A DNA stretch of 64,000 nucleotides, taken from positions 6,156,601 through 6,220,600 of the forward strand of contig NC_066838.1 in NCBI RefSeq assembly GCF_001640805.2, read 5' to 3'. The DNA comes from Lates calcarifer (lineage: Eukaryota > Chordata > Actinopteri > Centropomidae). Position numbers and translations under genes: made by a program. Within the stretch, counting starts at the first letter, position 1. Each line of letters starts with the position of its first letter. Shown piece by piece: positions 1 to 15,250 of the stretch. The notes under the pieces are model-generated. The model had not been told where the DNA came from, did no database searches, and saw only the letters and a list, made by a program, of their open reading frames with translations.

Positions 1-1123
1 TTCATTTTTGAGCTGCAGAGGAATGATTACAGACATACTACAACTATGCAAGGCCTTTTTGGGCTGCAGGTGAACCCCACAGAGCAACATCCCATCCTGA
101 AACCTTCATTTTGGTTTTGATAGGAACTGTCCTTGGCTCAGGAAAACATTACAGCATGTGTTCCTCCTTGCCAGCCTTTTGTTGTCTTTTCATATGGAGT
201 GCTTTTCTGAAATGATTTGGCTGCTAGTGTCTCACACTGCCTTCAAGCTCTCCTCATAAGCTCCTTCTTCCAAGTTCACAAACTGTAAATATGACTTGTC
301 ACCCATTCAAGTCCTTTTTGGATATAAAATGGACCCTGTAACAAAAGCCCTTTTTTTGACTTAGTGGCTATTGTTTCATTTCAGAGGGGGAGCAGGACAA
401 AGCTACTGAGAGCTGCAGGAGGAAAACAGAAAAATGTTTATGAAGCAAGCAATGTTTTCTTCTATTTCTTTCTACAGTTTGTTTACATGGCTATGGATAT
501 TTATATGTATCTACACAAAAGCAACCACCAACACATCATTAAATACATCACTTTTAAACATTCATTTCTGAAACGCTCCCGTCCCCATAAAAAACATATC
601 TCAGCAGTTTGGGTATCATAGTAAATTCTTACTTTATGATTCATATTAACCATTTTGTCAGCTTGTTCGTTTGTGCTCAACACGTAATTATAATATCTCC
701 TAAAGCACTTGAAGGCAGAATAAGGTGGCATCAGTATGTGGGCTTGCTGCTTCTAAACTAGGCAAATGTGTGAAGAGTTTGTCATCGGAGAGGAAGCCAG
801 AACGTTTGAGACGAGCAGCCTTGAAATTTAGATTGCATTAGATTCTCTTTCCATTTAATGCAGTGCCAGACTGCATTAACATGAATCACTTACGCAAAAT
901 GTAGGGCTATTCATATGGTAAGTGGTGTTAGGTATGCATTTTTCCAGTGTGAATTTATGGAGATCTGTGTAGTAAAGATATGAAAAGTAACAACTGCTTT
1001 CGTTAGGAAAAATAACACGGAAACACAGCAAGCGAGAGAGACCCAAGGGCCTTGTTGCCCATTATGGATGCAGCATTTTCATTTTTATACACGACAGCAG
1101 GAGATACAAAGAAGTCAGCTGAA

Positions 1124-1163
1124 GTGTGTGTGTGTGTGTCTGTGTATGTGTGTGTGTGTGTGT
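1124..1163. repeat. TG microsatellite
   Basis: Interrupted TG tract of about 40 bp. It produces false Thr-His and Val-Cys reading frames on either strand. Confidence 0.95.
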
Positions 1164-1468
1164 CACCTCTGGTTGAAGCATCCATTACTGTGCAGGCTAC
1201 AACAGACACTTATTTTTACTGAACAATTAACACAAAATGATGAAATTGTTAAGTGCATTACAGCAAGGCCAAATTGAGAGCATTTCATTCTTTTCACGTC
1301 CACTGACAATTTCTATTGTAATAATATCCCTGTCATTTCATAAAAAGAATTTCCCCATAGAACAGTGCTTAAGCTGCAAAATATAAATCATGATGTCTAA
1401 TAACCAGCACCAAGACAGATTCATGTTAATGCTTCTAATGCTTAAATATTCTCAGGGGTTCAGATAAA

Positions 1469-1488
1469 AATAATAATAATAATAATAA
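1469..1488. repeat. TAA microsatellite
   Basis: About six ATA/TAA units. Confidence 0.85.
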
Positions 1489-2619
1489 GCATGGTGTGTC
1501 TGTGATAAAAAGACTATAGAGTTCACTGGCACATTAAATGTGTAGCAGAAGCCTATCATGGTTTATAAAGATTGATTCAGGGTTTAATGGAGAGTGATTT
1601 GTTAATGCTGTATTAAACTATTTTTAATCACTGTTTGGGGCAGAAAGATGTTGATAGCTAGTTAACTAGCTAGCTAGCTGGAGTGTTAGCAAACAGCAGC
1701 CTAGTTACATTTTTAACAGACACAGAGATAGGTTAGCATACCATCTAACTCTTGCAATCTAGTCAATCTAAGTCAGTAATACCTAGCTTTTTAACTATGT
1801 CATCCAAAGACAACAGCTGATATAAAACTCTGCTGCCAGGCTTTTAAAATGTTCTAAGAAAAGCGACCAACCAAAACAATGAGCTAAAAAAGGCTTAAAG
1901 CAGATAGTGTTCATTCTCAGCGAGTTCAGCAGTACTAATGAACCTCTCATATCACAGAGTTGCTTTTAACTTATATGCAAAATATCCTCTTTTTTCATGT
2001 TCAGTAATCACATTTACGCAGCCTATACTTACAAGACTGGATAAATGAAAGCTTTGTTGTCCCCCAGTAAGAAAATTATTCTTTTCCAGGGTTTTAAATG
2101 ACTCTTTCTATGAAGAATTCTCATTTATGCTGCTTGGTAGGCAAAGCTTTCAAAGTTACACCACAGTAATTTCTGTTGTGATCAATATAAAGAGCAATAT
2201 ATGGGTTAACAACACAAGGTGAAAAAACAGCAACCTGGTATACCTGCAACATAAAGGTTTAGATCTACCAGCATAATAATCATTTAATGCTTGCCACTGG
2301 GCTAATTTGTTAAAAATATGTCATTTATAACCTTCACTTCATCCTCTGCGTTACCTTTACAAATCTGTGTCAACTCACACAGTCATTTAGAATCATGTAT
2401 TTCCACATTCTTTACAGCAGTGGTACAGTTCCTTCTTCAAGGACACCTCATCATAATTTACTAAAAGAAGGGAAAGTTTTGTTGATGAACTTTCACCACC
2501 TTCACTTTCCCATGATCTGTGGTACCTTACGCACACTTCGTTTACATTTATCCACATAAATCCATCCATCCTGAGCTACCCAGGGGCCACAGGTTGGACC
2601 AGTCCAATGATGGTTGAGG

Positions 2620-2996
2620 TGTGTGTATACATGTGTGTGTGCTGGGGATGGAGAAAGGAGCTAGTGGAAAGGTCATCATGAATAGTGCATGAGGATGGGT
2701 GGGGTCAGGTTGTTCAATGTCCATCACCTCCCTGCAGCTGATCTCCAGCTGGTTTGTGTGGGGGTTTCTGACTGGCCAGACACTGGTGTGTGTATGTGTG
2801 CATGTGTATGTGTGTGTGTGTGTGTAGTTGGGAGCAGGGACTCTTCCATATTCATGCCTCAACCTTACCCATAAGTATTCAGCTCAACATGAGGCCATTT
2901 ACATCTTGGAAATTGGGCTGGAAATAATGGGAAGGGACATGGGGGTGGGAGTCTGACCTCTGACCCATGCTTTATGTGTGTATGTGTGTGTGTGCA
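2620..2996. repeat. Cluster of TG tracts
   Basis: Three interrupted TG tracts near 2622-2641, 2785-2826 and 2975-2994 with ordinary sequence between. Confidence 0.85.
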
Positions 2997-5210
2997 CATG
3001 AAACTAGTGTTCAAATAAAAGGCCTTGATTGGTGTAGATGATGTGAATTGATGCCTTGCTTGCAAAAACATTTGCACTAATACAACACTGACAGCTTCGA
3101 TAAAAAAATCATTCTCATAGCTGCCCTGTCGATTACATTTCAATCCAACCTCATCAGTCAGTATGTACAGTCAACGTTTCACTTGACTGTATAGTCTGTG
3201 AATAGAAGGATGGACACATCTCACACAGTTTTGTCACTCTGATGTATCTTTAATATCCATCTGCCCTGCACTGAATAGTATTTAATAACTGTTGAGGCGG
3301 TCAGGTACACAGTTTTAGCCATTGGCTCTTTTACTGAAATGAGATCAGTAGCAGAGCAGGAAATACACAGGAAATTACACCAAAGAATGAAATATAACTG
3401 AATCACTGTGAGGTTTTACTTTGTTTCTCCAAAGGTTTTCATGCAGGTCATGAACAGTTTCCAATGAGCCAAATTCATTTTCATATTTCATATTCTTTTA
3501 TACGCTGTATAATGACAATGGAACAGCAGCTGGCAAAGTCTAACTATTTTCAGGAAATTGCTCATAAAAATGAATAAGATTTTAGGTTTTTTGTTTGTTT
3601 TGTTTTTTTCCAAACCACCATGTATGAATGTAGGTGTGGACATGATTTGGATCTAATTTTAACTGACTCCCTGAGAGTGAATGTAACAATCAGAGAGTAT
3701 GATCAATAAGAACATTTAAGTGCCACAACTGCCACACTGACATGATGAATGGCCACAAAAAATGGTATTTCATCATAGTTTAGCTGTGTTAAAGGGGCAC
3801 TCCATTGTTCTCACATGTCACATCAATTTATTAGCCATGAAGAGTACAACAATACTCAGTGCGTCAAAAAGCTGAATAATATATTTTGTAGCTCTGCAGG
3901 AATTTTCTTAAGTTTAAGAAAATCCTGATGATGTCACCAAGGTTGAACTCATTAAAAGCCCTATCAAGTTGCGTTATGGGAAATGCAGTTTTTGGAGGCT
4001 CTGCTCAATTGATCTTTACAGTTCTTTCCTTCGTTTGTCCCTTGTAAGTCCCTTAACTCTGCAATATATAAAGTTTGATATTTAATCATTGGAGAACTTT
4101 TAATGCCTCATTTACGCATAGTCACAAACCGATACAGGTCCATTTGTGTGAACTGAAACTTGAAAAACATGCTGGTGCCACGATACAACGTTAAGGAAGT
4201 TAAGAAAAGTTTCATTTCGCACAAATATACTCTGATATGAGTGAGAAATAACCTGGTGACAAACAGTTGCACTCATTTTGATTCCATAATGGGGAAAAAA
4301 GTACAAAGCTGTTTCACACTACAGTCATTTAAACTGGACGTAAATCTGATTGTCACGTTTAGTGGCTCACCAGTTCTTTCCGACATTACATTAACTACAG
4401 GGACTTGAATGAGAGAAAAGGATGCGTAAACATTGCTCTGGAAATGGATATAGCTGCAACATGAGAAAATAACTGCCCGATCGGAGCTGAATATGTAAAT
4501 TACGTGCTCAACACAAACACACTTGCAAGCTTCAGGCTCGTGAGAGGCAAGAGAGAGCCTGCCACTTTGAATCCTTATGTGTGAACGAGGCGTGATTCAC
4601 TTTCCTCTGCATTTACTTATCAGCAAATACAAAGAATCTGTCGACCCCTCTGTAAATTCACATTTGCATAATTCAAAAACTTTCTGACTGCACATCTCTC
4701 AGTGTAAAGAATCTGTAAACAGCAGTGGCATTTCATAGCTGCATCAAAAGCAAGCCTGCTGCAAAACATGGTGAAAAATTTAAGACGTCTCAAGAGTGTT
4801 GCAGATATATTATCACATCATTTGAGAGATGAAAAGAAGACAAAAGCAGATGAAATCACTTCATCACTCCAACTTGAAATATGGAGATAATGGCTTGGAG
4901 AGCATCACTGATCTGAAACCAAACACACTCAAAATCTTCATTGTCGAGAGGGCTTTTCTAATATTCCGGGCCAGTCAAGTGTCAGTGCTGAGAAATGTGT
5001 TGGACTGAGTTATTATCACCCCAGGTACAAGGACAGGCAGTACCAACCCCAACTCTCTTAAAACACACACACATTCCACCTGTACATCCATCTATCCCGC
5101 CTCCTTTTTCTCCTTTCACTCTATGTCTTTGACACTTCAGACCTTCATTATTAATCTTTACACCAATTCTCTCTTCACTCAGAACTCCTCCTGCTTGCAC
5201 ACCCACACAC

Positions 5211-5290
5211 GCTCTCACTCTCTCTCTCTCTCTTGCTCTCTCTCTCACACACACACACAGAAACAAACACACACTCACACACACACACTC
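5211..5290. repeat. Compound CT/CA microsatellite
   Basis: A CT tract (about 5212-5247) runs straight into CA tracts up to 5290. CT on this strand is GA on the agrin sense strand. Confidence 0.95.
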
Positions 5291-8200
5291 AGGCTTCAAT
5301 AATTGATATATTTCCCAGCACTCTGTCTAAAAATAGTTTGATCAACACTGCCTTATTCATAATCCACAAGTGCATTTTCCAGATGCAGAGTCAAGGCTGG
5401 GCTGGAAACTTTGGACACAAAGGCTGGAGCTGGAATTCATGCCTGACACACACAAACACACACATTAATCCGTGACTCCATGGAGGTGAGAGAGATAATA
5501 AATTAAGGCCTGTGCAAGACTCACAATGATGCACCTGGGGTATTAATAACACAGCGCTTCCTGCTCATCACTGATCCCTCACTGGGCCCTCAGGCAGCAG
5601 CATATGGCCCTACCAACACCCAGACACACATAACGGCAACAAGAATCTATATTAGCTTATGCAATGCAGGAGCAATCCTGTATAATCCTTGACTATCCTT
5701 GAGTCCTTATCCCACTGTGGACGATTCAGAGGTTTAAAAGCTCGACTTGTGGCAGAGCAGGTACAAAACTGGGACTGAGGCACCACAAAGCCCCTTTTTC
5801 AAGTACATTTTGTGCATTAAATTCTTAGACCTACAGTGACAGAGACAAGGCAAATGTTTCAATCAATTTCCCCAAAACAAAATTAAATGAAGCAGGGAAA
5901 TGGTGAAAAGCCTGCAAGGATATTTGAGAGCAAACACTTCCATTTCTAAAGCGCTGACTATTTTTGCCTCTACTGCAGAAGGCTTTGATTTCTTACAGGT
6001 GCTATTTCAACACTGTGCAGACTATACCCAACAGTTTCACCTTGTTGAGATCTGTATAGGTGCTGCTGGCAGAGAACAAGAAAAAAGAAGAATAAGGGCC
6101 AGTATAATTACCACATGTGCAATATGTTTATTTATGTTCCTTCTGTTCTACAGTGGTGTTAAGCTTCTTGTATCTTCACCCAATTATGATGAATTTTAAC
6201 AATACAGGGATGGTAAATAGCACCAAGAGAATTACTTTTTATAACAAAGAGTGAAGGTATAATTACATTACAAAGAGCTCAAATTAGTGCCTTATCTTTC
6301 CCAAATGGTTTAATATCTGGGTGGAATATGCTATGAAGTGTTTCCTTTTTTTTGTACTGATTCTTGTGAATCTCTGCACATTGTACCACATGGCAGAAGC
6401 TCAAACTGTGAATGCAGATGGTGTGCGTGGCTCAGTTTGTGTGTATGTGTGCTCCTCAAGGCAGGGGGGCAGAGAAATCGTGATCCTTACTTTTGATTCT
6501 GCTCACTGACACTGCCTCTGGTCATACCATCCCAGCGCAGTTCATACTGTATGTGCTCACCACACAACTACTTTACAGAGCAGATGTAATATATTTCTTT
6601 AAGACAGGGTTTCCAAGTGTGAGGCACGGCTCAGTGAGATGACGCAACCTGCGTTATGAGTTATGGCTTCACTTTGCACCTGGGTCTACATATGTTTGCA
6701 TTCACAGCAGGTAAAGCTGGATAAAAGTCTCACTAAATGGCAGCACAGCACCATGCTGCTGAATTTACAGAGCTCAAAAATACAGAAGCGCTGACTGACA
6801 TGAACTCTGGTGTCTTTCTTAGCTTAATTAGGATGCAACCGCACTGTTTCTGTCAAAGAGAAATTTCCTGCAGGAGAAACATTTCAACACTGCAAGCATA
6901 ATGAAGCATCTTAGTGTCAGAATATGTGTTGCATATGTTACCTCCATCTGTGATATTTAAAAATCTGGACACATCACAGAGCCCTCTACTCACATACCTG
7001 TATGTAACTTCTTCCATCCGTATGATTAATAAAATTAATGTAGAAGATTAACTGAAACCTGATGTTTCACATGAACGTTTGAGAGGGTTGTACAGTAAAG
7101 GAGGTCTGTCTGACAAAATATCATGGTGTAGATATTTGATAGTATGCAAATAAATTTGGCTGTGAAATAACATGGCATTTGCTCAATTGTCAAGGAGGTG
7201 ACTCAATTGTTATCACAAGTGTGGAATCTAAGTGTCAAACTTTTGTGATAACAGATGTAGATGAAGACCTGATGAAGCCTGTGACATGCAGCTTAAAACT
7301 CCAGAAAAAAAAAAGGCAGATGGACCCTGAGGTTTGTTTTTCTTCTTCGTCAAAAAGCCGAAGACTGTTTTATATTGTACAGAAGTATTGAGTTCGCATA
7401 AAAGTTGCAACAGCTGCACCCACAGCATGATTTACAATGAGGTTTAAATCTTGTCCAGTGAGAAATAATCCTAGTAAAAGAAAAAAAAAGCCCTGGGCTA
7501 ATTTGGGAATGGAACTTTGGTTTTAGTCTTTATTTGACCTGCTGTTAAGAAGCTTTTCAGCTTTTAACTTAATTTAAACAGGACTTTGTTCAGAATTATA
7601 TCATCTATCATCAATAAAGTGATAACAAGCCATGAACCTAAATCTGTGGATCAAACCAAACTGTGAGCTGGGTGTGTCATGACATTCTCACCTGTTAATC
7701 TTTAAAATCGCTTTTATCATTAACAGTCTGTAATTGCTCTGGTCTTATCTACATTGTCTTCTCTGCTGCCACAGTGACCCAAATTCATCCTATCTGATCT
7801 GACATTTTTTGATGCATTGTGATCTCCCTGTCCCAACCAATCTCTGTCCAGTATCAACCAAGAAACTAAAACTCCCACACCTTTGCCATGTCTTGCAAAT
7901 GTAAGCGAAGGCATTAAAAATATTTAGAAAAGGATGTGTGAAGAAATTTCAGGCATATATCTTTCTTTGATAAAGTAGCTACATCTTCCCAGAGTCTCTT
8001 GAGAAACAACAGTAAAAACACAATTCAAAACAAAACAGACAGGAAGAGACGATAGAGACCGAAGCACAAGCTTTGGTTGAGCTTTTACAACCCCTCTTCA
8101 CAGCCATGTCTCCCTTTTTTAGGAAGGTAAAAAGCATTACTGTGATGATCCTGTTTTTCATTGTGTGCAATATTAGCTGTGTTTAATCAAGATTGAAAAC

Positions 8201-10524
8201 CTTTTCCTATATAAAAAGAGAGAGCTTCGAAAAAAATTAAAACAACTGACAGCGCTACTGTACCTGCGGTTCTGCATATAGTTCAGAGGAGTGTGCTGGG
8301 ATAAAGTCGAGTGTGCAATGTCTCTACCGATTTCTCTCCTAGCTCATTAAAGCTTGATGAACCTGAACACTCCCTCTAAAAGCAGCAGCGGCTCTTTGAC
8401 AGAGCAGGCCTTGACTCCGTCCATTAGCATAATGTGTTCAGTGACAGAAATGGTCAAGATCATAAAAGAGACAGGATTTATGTAAGTTGGGCTTTCTGCA
8501 AACCTTTATACCGACTAACTTTAAATAATGTCCAGAAAGGCCAAATTTTTCCAGTTGTTTTATTTTCCACCATCTTTAAAGATAGAATCATTTAAGCTGC
8601 ACTAATGAACATTTTCAATTCAACAATGGATCAAATTAGTATGTGCAGCGTGAAAAGTGTCGCTGGTAGTGACTGCTCTAAGCAGCTTTGTTTCCAGCCA
8701 CAGCAGGCAGCTGCTCTCAGTGACAAACTGATTAACTGACTGTACATTACCTCCTCAGCGTCAAATTAAATGTGGCACATTGTTTTAATAAAGAAAACTA
8801 AAGGAGACAGTCAACAGTGGCATCTGACAAAGTAATACTGATCTCATGTTGTGTTCAGAGCATGTACACAAAACTACAGTGGTGTCTAAAATAGGGCTTT
8901 ATATAAGATAGGGTTTTAAATAATGCAAATCTTCAGATGATAAGAGGCACATATGTGATGTCAATTAAAGATGAACAGTTTTTTTTCTCATCTTTTTGTA
9001 ACTGTATTTCAGTCGCACTCTTTCCTTTATTTTTCCACTAAAAACTTCCTAATGCTAGGTCCTAATGTTGTAGTAGAGAAGTAACAGTTCCAAATAAGCT
9101 GCATGTACATCACATAATTTCCTGAGCAACAGAGGACTTTCGCCCAGTGTTTAGAATAAATGTAATACCTCTGATGATTGGATAGAGACTGAATAATTCA
9201 CTACGTTACATCAATGGACTTCAGGAGGGAGCAGTAGAACAGAGATGTATTTATATGAAAATGTTGCAGATTGTGACTTTTAAAAATTTTAAAAGTTTCT
9301 CAAAGCTGCATCAGTTAAATATGTATGGCTGTTTGCAAAATTTAGCTTCATGGGGATCCACCCACAGATCCCTGAACCGTTCAGTGAACAGGCCTGGACT
9401 GGAACATAATTTACCTTGTATCAGTGTTTACTTCATATGCGCTGGTGTATACAGCAAAAAGCCAATTTTGAGCAGGTTTGAGTTTCCATAAAAAATGCAT
9501 TTGGTCAGTGAGCAGCAGGCAAGGACTAGATATCATCTCCTACTTAAGTTGGCTTTATGGTACATCCTTTGATAAACACCAATCTCTGTTTGTTTACCTG
9601 CATTGGCTAGAGGGTGTGCTGGTGCATACTAATGATTGTGTGTGTGTATATATGCATGCGTTCATATGTGAGCATGTGTGTGTGTCCATGTGCTCAGTCC
9701 CTGAAGCTACCCACTTCCTATCTCCAACGCCATATCTCATCTTTTGCAGGTGGACTACTGTGACCAATCTAACACTGCCCCAGGAACAGAAAAATGTGTG
9801 TGTTTAGGTGTGTGTGTGTGTGTTGGCTGCCATCTGCCCAAGTCACTGCCCTGACTCTCTGTAGCAGCTCCTGACCTGTGCTGCCATCTAACAGGACTGC
9901 TGAACCTGGCTGCCATCTCTAACAGCTCCAGTTCAGAGCCACTCCAGACAGAATAGACAAGGAGAAGAAAAATACTGAAAAACTCCGTTATCTGATTGAA
10001 AGACAAAAATAGGGAGCTTCACATCATCACCCAAACCAATCCCTGTTCCTCTCAGCTATAATGGAACTAGTCAGGGGGGTGGGGAAAGTGATTGAATCGT
10101 AGCGTGGCATCAGATGAACCCAGCATGGCGCTGAGGTAATTGCACATTCTTTTTTTTTCCATGGTGCTTCTGCTGGCACATAAAAGTCTCATTTTGAACA
10201 AGAGGAAATGTATTGCCTCTCAGGGGACTGATGAGTGTTACATGGCTTTGAGTCTTTGTATTAAACCCCACCCAACGTGGAAGTAAATGTATTGACCACA
10301 TGCTGCGATTATGTCTGACTGAGAAAATATACCAATGACCACTGACTGGATTGAGCTCTGCAGTGATTTATTGGCTTGATTGAACCAATTTTGATCTTTT
10401 ATTAAAAGCTGAGCTTTTGATGGAGCACTGCATTGTGAGACCACTCCAACGCAAGCAGTGTTCTTTGAGAGGTACCAGTTGGACCAACCTGTTTTAATTC
10501 CATTTCTCTATCTGCTTCTGACAA

Positions 10525-10528
<4 letters not shown>

Positions 10529-10562
<34 letters not shown>
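10529..10562. repeat. AC microsatellite, 34 bp pure
   Basis: Seventeen uninterrupted AC units. Confidence 0.97.
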
Positions 10563-10565
<3 letters not shown>

Positions 10566-12730
10566 AAGTGATAAGTCCTCCCCCCAGGCTGACAAGCCCT
10601 CAGCACTGGGGCAAAGTGGAAGGGATTTCTGGGAGAGGGAGGAAGAGGAAAAAAGAAGGAGGGAGTGGGAGATAAATCGAAGGTGAATTTCTGTTCAGGT
10701 CAATTTCTAAACGATGATAACTTCATATTCAGGATTCAGGGGTATGCAGGATGGTGGGAGAGGTTATGTTTGAGCTGTTGGCCAATTTACAATGCCATCT
10801 CTCCTCCTCCTAGCCTAATTTCTGTCTTTCTTTCCCTTCTACTTCTTTTCTTCTAGTTCTCCCTCGCTCTCCTCTCCCCTCTTACCTATATTTTCTTTCC
10901 TCATTTCTTTCCCTTCCTTCTTACTCTGTTGTTCTTTCCCTCTCTGTTCACTTCCATCTCCGTTTTTTCTCTTCCTACTTCTTTTCAGTATTGTACTCAT
11001 AGTTACCAATGTTTTGTGCCTGTAAAACCTTTATACAAAACCACGTCTTGTTGGAAATGAAAAGAGAAAAGATTATAAAGCAGATACTAGAGCAAAGTCC
11101 ACAAATGAAAAATAGAAAAAAAAAATCAACCTTATTTTCTACCATCTTATGATTCACTGTCAATCTAACCATCTCCTTCTTCCTCCTCCTCTCACACACT
11201 TCCAGAGAAACCATGAACCAGAGTTACAATAATTTTAATAAGTTTAATAAGTTTCTCTACAGCAGTCCCTTTGTGCATGTGCTGCATCCACAACTAATGT
11301 ACTGAACTGGACACACACACACACATACTCACACACACACTAGAGCCACATACAGCTTGTGTACTCAACATTTCCTGCAGACAAAACTCACCTGGTAGGT
11401 TGTAGCCACAGTTGGGGTTGGAGTGCTGTTTTGTGTATGTTTATGTGTATGTTTATGTGTATGTAATGATCATTCTTGATGAAGTGGAGGTGGAGCCAAT
11501 CCGTCACTTAATTCAGGAAAATTAGGAATGAGACGCCAAAATTAAAATGTTAAATGAAAAATGTTTCAACCTGCTGAGGAAATTTTTTCAGTAATAACTG
11601 ACTTACTACTGTGAGATGAAGTTTTGCAGTGTAGTGACAGGAGACAGCTGTGGGAGATGAGAGCTGTCTGACACCAGTGGGAAATGTCACAGCTAGTACA
11701 CATCATGTGGAGGGACTCACACTGGATGCCTTGTTTCCTACAAGATGCGTGTGCGTGTGTGTGTGTGTGTGTCTGTGTTGTCAAGGAAGTTTAAAACAGA
11801 CTTACTGGAGTGAAGGCACATAATTCTCACACTAGAAAACACATAATGACTCTAGGAAAAAAAAAATAGTCTTCTATTGTTGTCTTTAAAACAAATTTTC
11901 TCCTTTAACTGTACTATAAAAAGGTAATATTGCACTACCATAAAGAGACTTGCAGTATAGGACTGAAATCCTACATTTCCCAAAATGCAATCAACAGAAT
12001 CTTTTCATTACAACTCTTCATAATCTTATCCTTGTTAGAAAAAAAATCCAAATCAGAAAACATATTGAAAGCAGTGAATCAGCTACACTTTTTAAGATTA
12101 TAAGTGCTTGTTAAAGAAATGCATTTTTCCATGTAACCCTCGACCCTGACCTAGACAAAGGGTTGGACCATTTACAATAAAAGCAGCAGTATCCTCAAGT
12201 TACAAGAGTACACACACACACACACACACAAAGTAGCACCACACACAAAGTGTTTGCCTTCAGTGACACCAACCCCTAATTATGGAGTTACAGAGTGTAC
12301 TGGGGTACATGAGACTCCAGTGGAAAAACAAGCTCTGCTGAGAAGATATTCAGGCACACACCAGCCTGCCTGGCGGCTTATTACGAGAAACCTTTGACAC
12401 TTTTCATAGGACTTTCTGTTTTTATGCTCATCACGCTGTGTGAATGTGGAAACTTAACTATTCACGCAACATGCTGTTCAAATAGCCAAATTACAGAGCC
12501 ACACACTAAGGCTCCCACATGTATATGTATAATCAAGGAACACACAATAACTTCCATCTTCTGTTCAAAAAATAAACACAACAGTTAAATTGTTCAAATT
12601 GTCCTCAGTTTTTTATTCTATTCTCTCTCTCTCTCTCATTATGGAAATGAGCAAGCAGGCGGACATGAAAGGTTGCTGGAATACTAAGCACGCTCTTTAT
12701 TTGTTCTCTACCGCACAGACAGACGAAACA

Positions 12731-12737
12731 GACAGAC

Positions 12738-12801
<64 letters not shown>
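12731..12801. repeat. GACA/GATA tetranucleotide microsatellite
   Basis: Two GACA units followed by about 15 uninterrupted GATA units, a length class that is usually highly polymorphic. Confidence 0.97.
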
Positions 12802-14289
12802 GTTTTCCTCCTCTCCACAGTTACAGCACAGCTGGAGAACAGTGATTGGTTGTAAAATAGAAAATAAAATGACACCAGGGGAGAAGGATGCCGTCGGTTC
12901 TCAGACTGGCTGCCTCAGTGCTGAATTTTATTTTTTAAATTGAATGGCTGGTTATCTCCATGGTTTGAATGCTGACCACTTAAGCCCAAATTATATTTTC
13001 CATTTCCATATCTGCGTAGTCACGAGGATCTGTGTGACATAAATTTTCTCATCTGCTAGGGTCACAGGCTGCATAACCCAAAATATATGGCTCTCTGGAC
13101 TGAACACACCCACAAGCATGGACACTGCACATGTTCATGTGTGTGCAGAATCGCATGCATGTCCACTGTCTCCATATCAGGCCTATTACAGTTTGAGTGA
13201 GTGTCATTTCAGTCAGGAGTTGTGTAAGCACCAACTTTTCATTAGTTTCAGCATTTATCAGATACAACTGTTGGATTTCACTGCCTGTACAGAGCAGAGG
13301 TCAATTTAAGGCAACTTAGCTGATGGTCTGATTTTCTTGTTTGTGTAAGTAAAATACATTTTAGAGGGATTTTTTTTCTTTTGAAGTACAGGGGAAGAAA
13401 AAGGAACAACACATGTGAAAATATACTCAGCTGGTAACAGATCTAGAGGTATCATATACAACTTATCATTCACTGTGTTTGATGCTAGTGATTTGTGACA
13501 TTAGACATTACCATTAAATATGACATTTAGTACATTGCTGTCTTAAGGGGTTAGAACAAGAGTCACATTTAATATATACACTATATATTCATTCATTTCC
13601 ATAGACATAACCTTCTATATCATTTGAGTGGGACTTCAGCCCTGGGTACTGAGTGGGTAGATTGTGAAGAATTATAATGGAACAATGACTCTAAGGGTCT
13701 AATTCAAAAATGAGGCAGATACATAAAATAACATTCACAGAGTGAAGTGCATCTGCCAATAAGTCAATAAGTTTTTCTTATTCCTGCCTCACAGAAGACG
13801 GTGGTGGCTCAGTGTCTGCTATGTGCACACATGAGCAAATCCGTTGACCACTGGAGGGCAAAATCAGCAATCCCAGGACTAACATATACAGTACAAACTG
13901 CATAAATGCCCTAGGAACATGAATGAATGGTATTTTAGACTTTGACAAGTGGATAAACTTCAGCCTTCACTATGTCCCTAGTCTAAATATGTCACACTGT
14001 AGCGTATAAAATCTTGTCTCCCCTCACTCCCCAGGCTACAATATATAAAATATATTGTATATTATCTGTATTTCTATGAGTTTCTTTGCACCAAGGGCCA
14101 AACAGAAACATTCAAATAATGGTGATTTACAGTCTTTTTCTCTTTGTTTCTCTCTTTGTCTCAATAGCGTCTGCCCTCCATCTCACTCTCTGCTATCATA
14201 AATCTTATTAAAGCTCAGCGAGGATCAGCCTGCTGTACAGACACATACACGCAAACCAAAGCACAACTTGATGCAACCCCTATTTCTGA

Positions 14290-14534
14290 ATGGTGTGTTT
14301 GTATGTGCGTGTGTGTGTGTCCTCATAATGTGAGGGAAGAAAAAAAAAAAAAACTAGCAGGGCGTAAATGGTGTCGCTGACATGCTGCTGGGCCATGTGT
14401 CAGTGTGTTGTAATTGTGTCCAGTGGAGCAGAACACATGTATTCAACACACACACACACACAGATTCTAGTTGACGTCAGGTCCAGAAAGGGGGATGACG
14501 ACAACAAATGTAGGCAAAGAGCTACCCACTGAGT

Positions 14535-14581
<47 letters not shown>

Positions 14582-15250
14582 TGTTAACGGGGGGTGAGAT
14601 TTGCTGCTTGCTGCAGATGGAGCAGCCATACGAGCAGTGAATTATGAATAACATGTTTACCAGGATGGAAGTATGGAGCTCTGCTGGGATTTCATCGGAC
14701 TGGTCCACAACTAGTAGCACATCTGGTTGCCATGACAAAACTTCAATAAATGTACTAGTAGAGAAAACAAGTACAAACAAACTAATATCACCACTTAAAA
14801 TTTGAGAATTTTAGGGAAATCTGTTCATTCAGTCTGTGTGTGTGTGTATGTGTGTATGTGTCTCAGGGTCAGGTTGAGGGCGGGAGATACAGGATGGATA
14901 GTTTCCTGGCCTCACACACACACACATACACACAACAAATTCATCATGCACACTCAGCAGGAATACAAACACACAGGAACACAAAGCATACACACTTTGA
15001 CATTTCCACAGCACACACACACACACACACACACACAAAGAAAAAAGTTGATACAAACTGTAAAATCAGATGTTAGAGGCTCTGTAACGTGCGTGCTGAG
15101 TGTGTGTATGTGTGTTCAAGCACACATCCTGAGGTTCAACTGCAATCTGTAAACAATGTTTCTGGCTGAGTGAAGAAAAACAAGAAGCAAGGGGTGAAAT
15201 GTTCAAGACAGTAACAGTGTGCATGTGTGTGTGTGTGTGTGTGTGTGTCT
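14290..15250. repeat. Dense CA/TG microsatellite cluster
   Basis: At least eight CA or TG tracts in under 1 kb, in both orientations. The longest is 39 bp of pure GT at 14541-14579; others are near 14304-14320, 14447-14461, 14836-14862, 14912-14934, 15012-15037, 15100-15115 and 15219-15248. An A-run lies near 14340. All long reading frames here are repeat artefacts. Confidence 0.92.

Noticed and set aside
1655..1680. A palindrome AGCTAGTTAACTAGCT followed by GCTA units, considered as a protein-binding operator.
   Set aside because: More simply explained as a short GCTA simple repeat; noted in the intron entry only.
11385..11435. A strong CAG/GTGAGT donor on the minus strand with an open Thr-Pro-rich frame before it.
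   Set aside because: The upstream acceptor lacks a pyrimidine tract and the segment does not fit the agrin phase or any known agrin domain.
12731..12801. A CRISPR-like or satellite array.
   Set aside because: It is a plain GATA tetranucleotide microsatellite without spacers.
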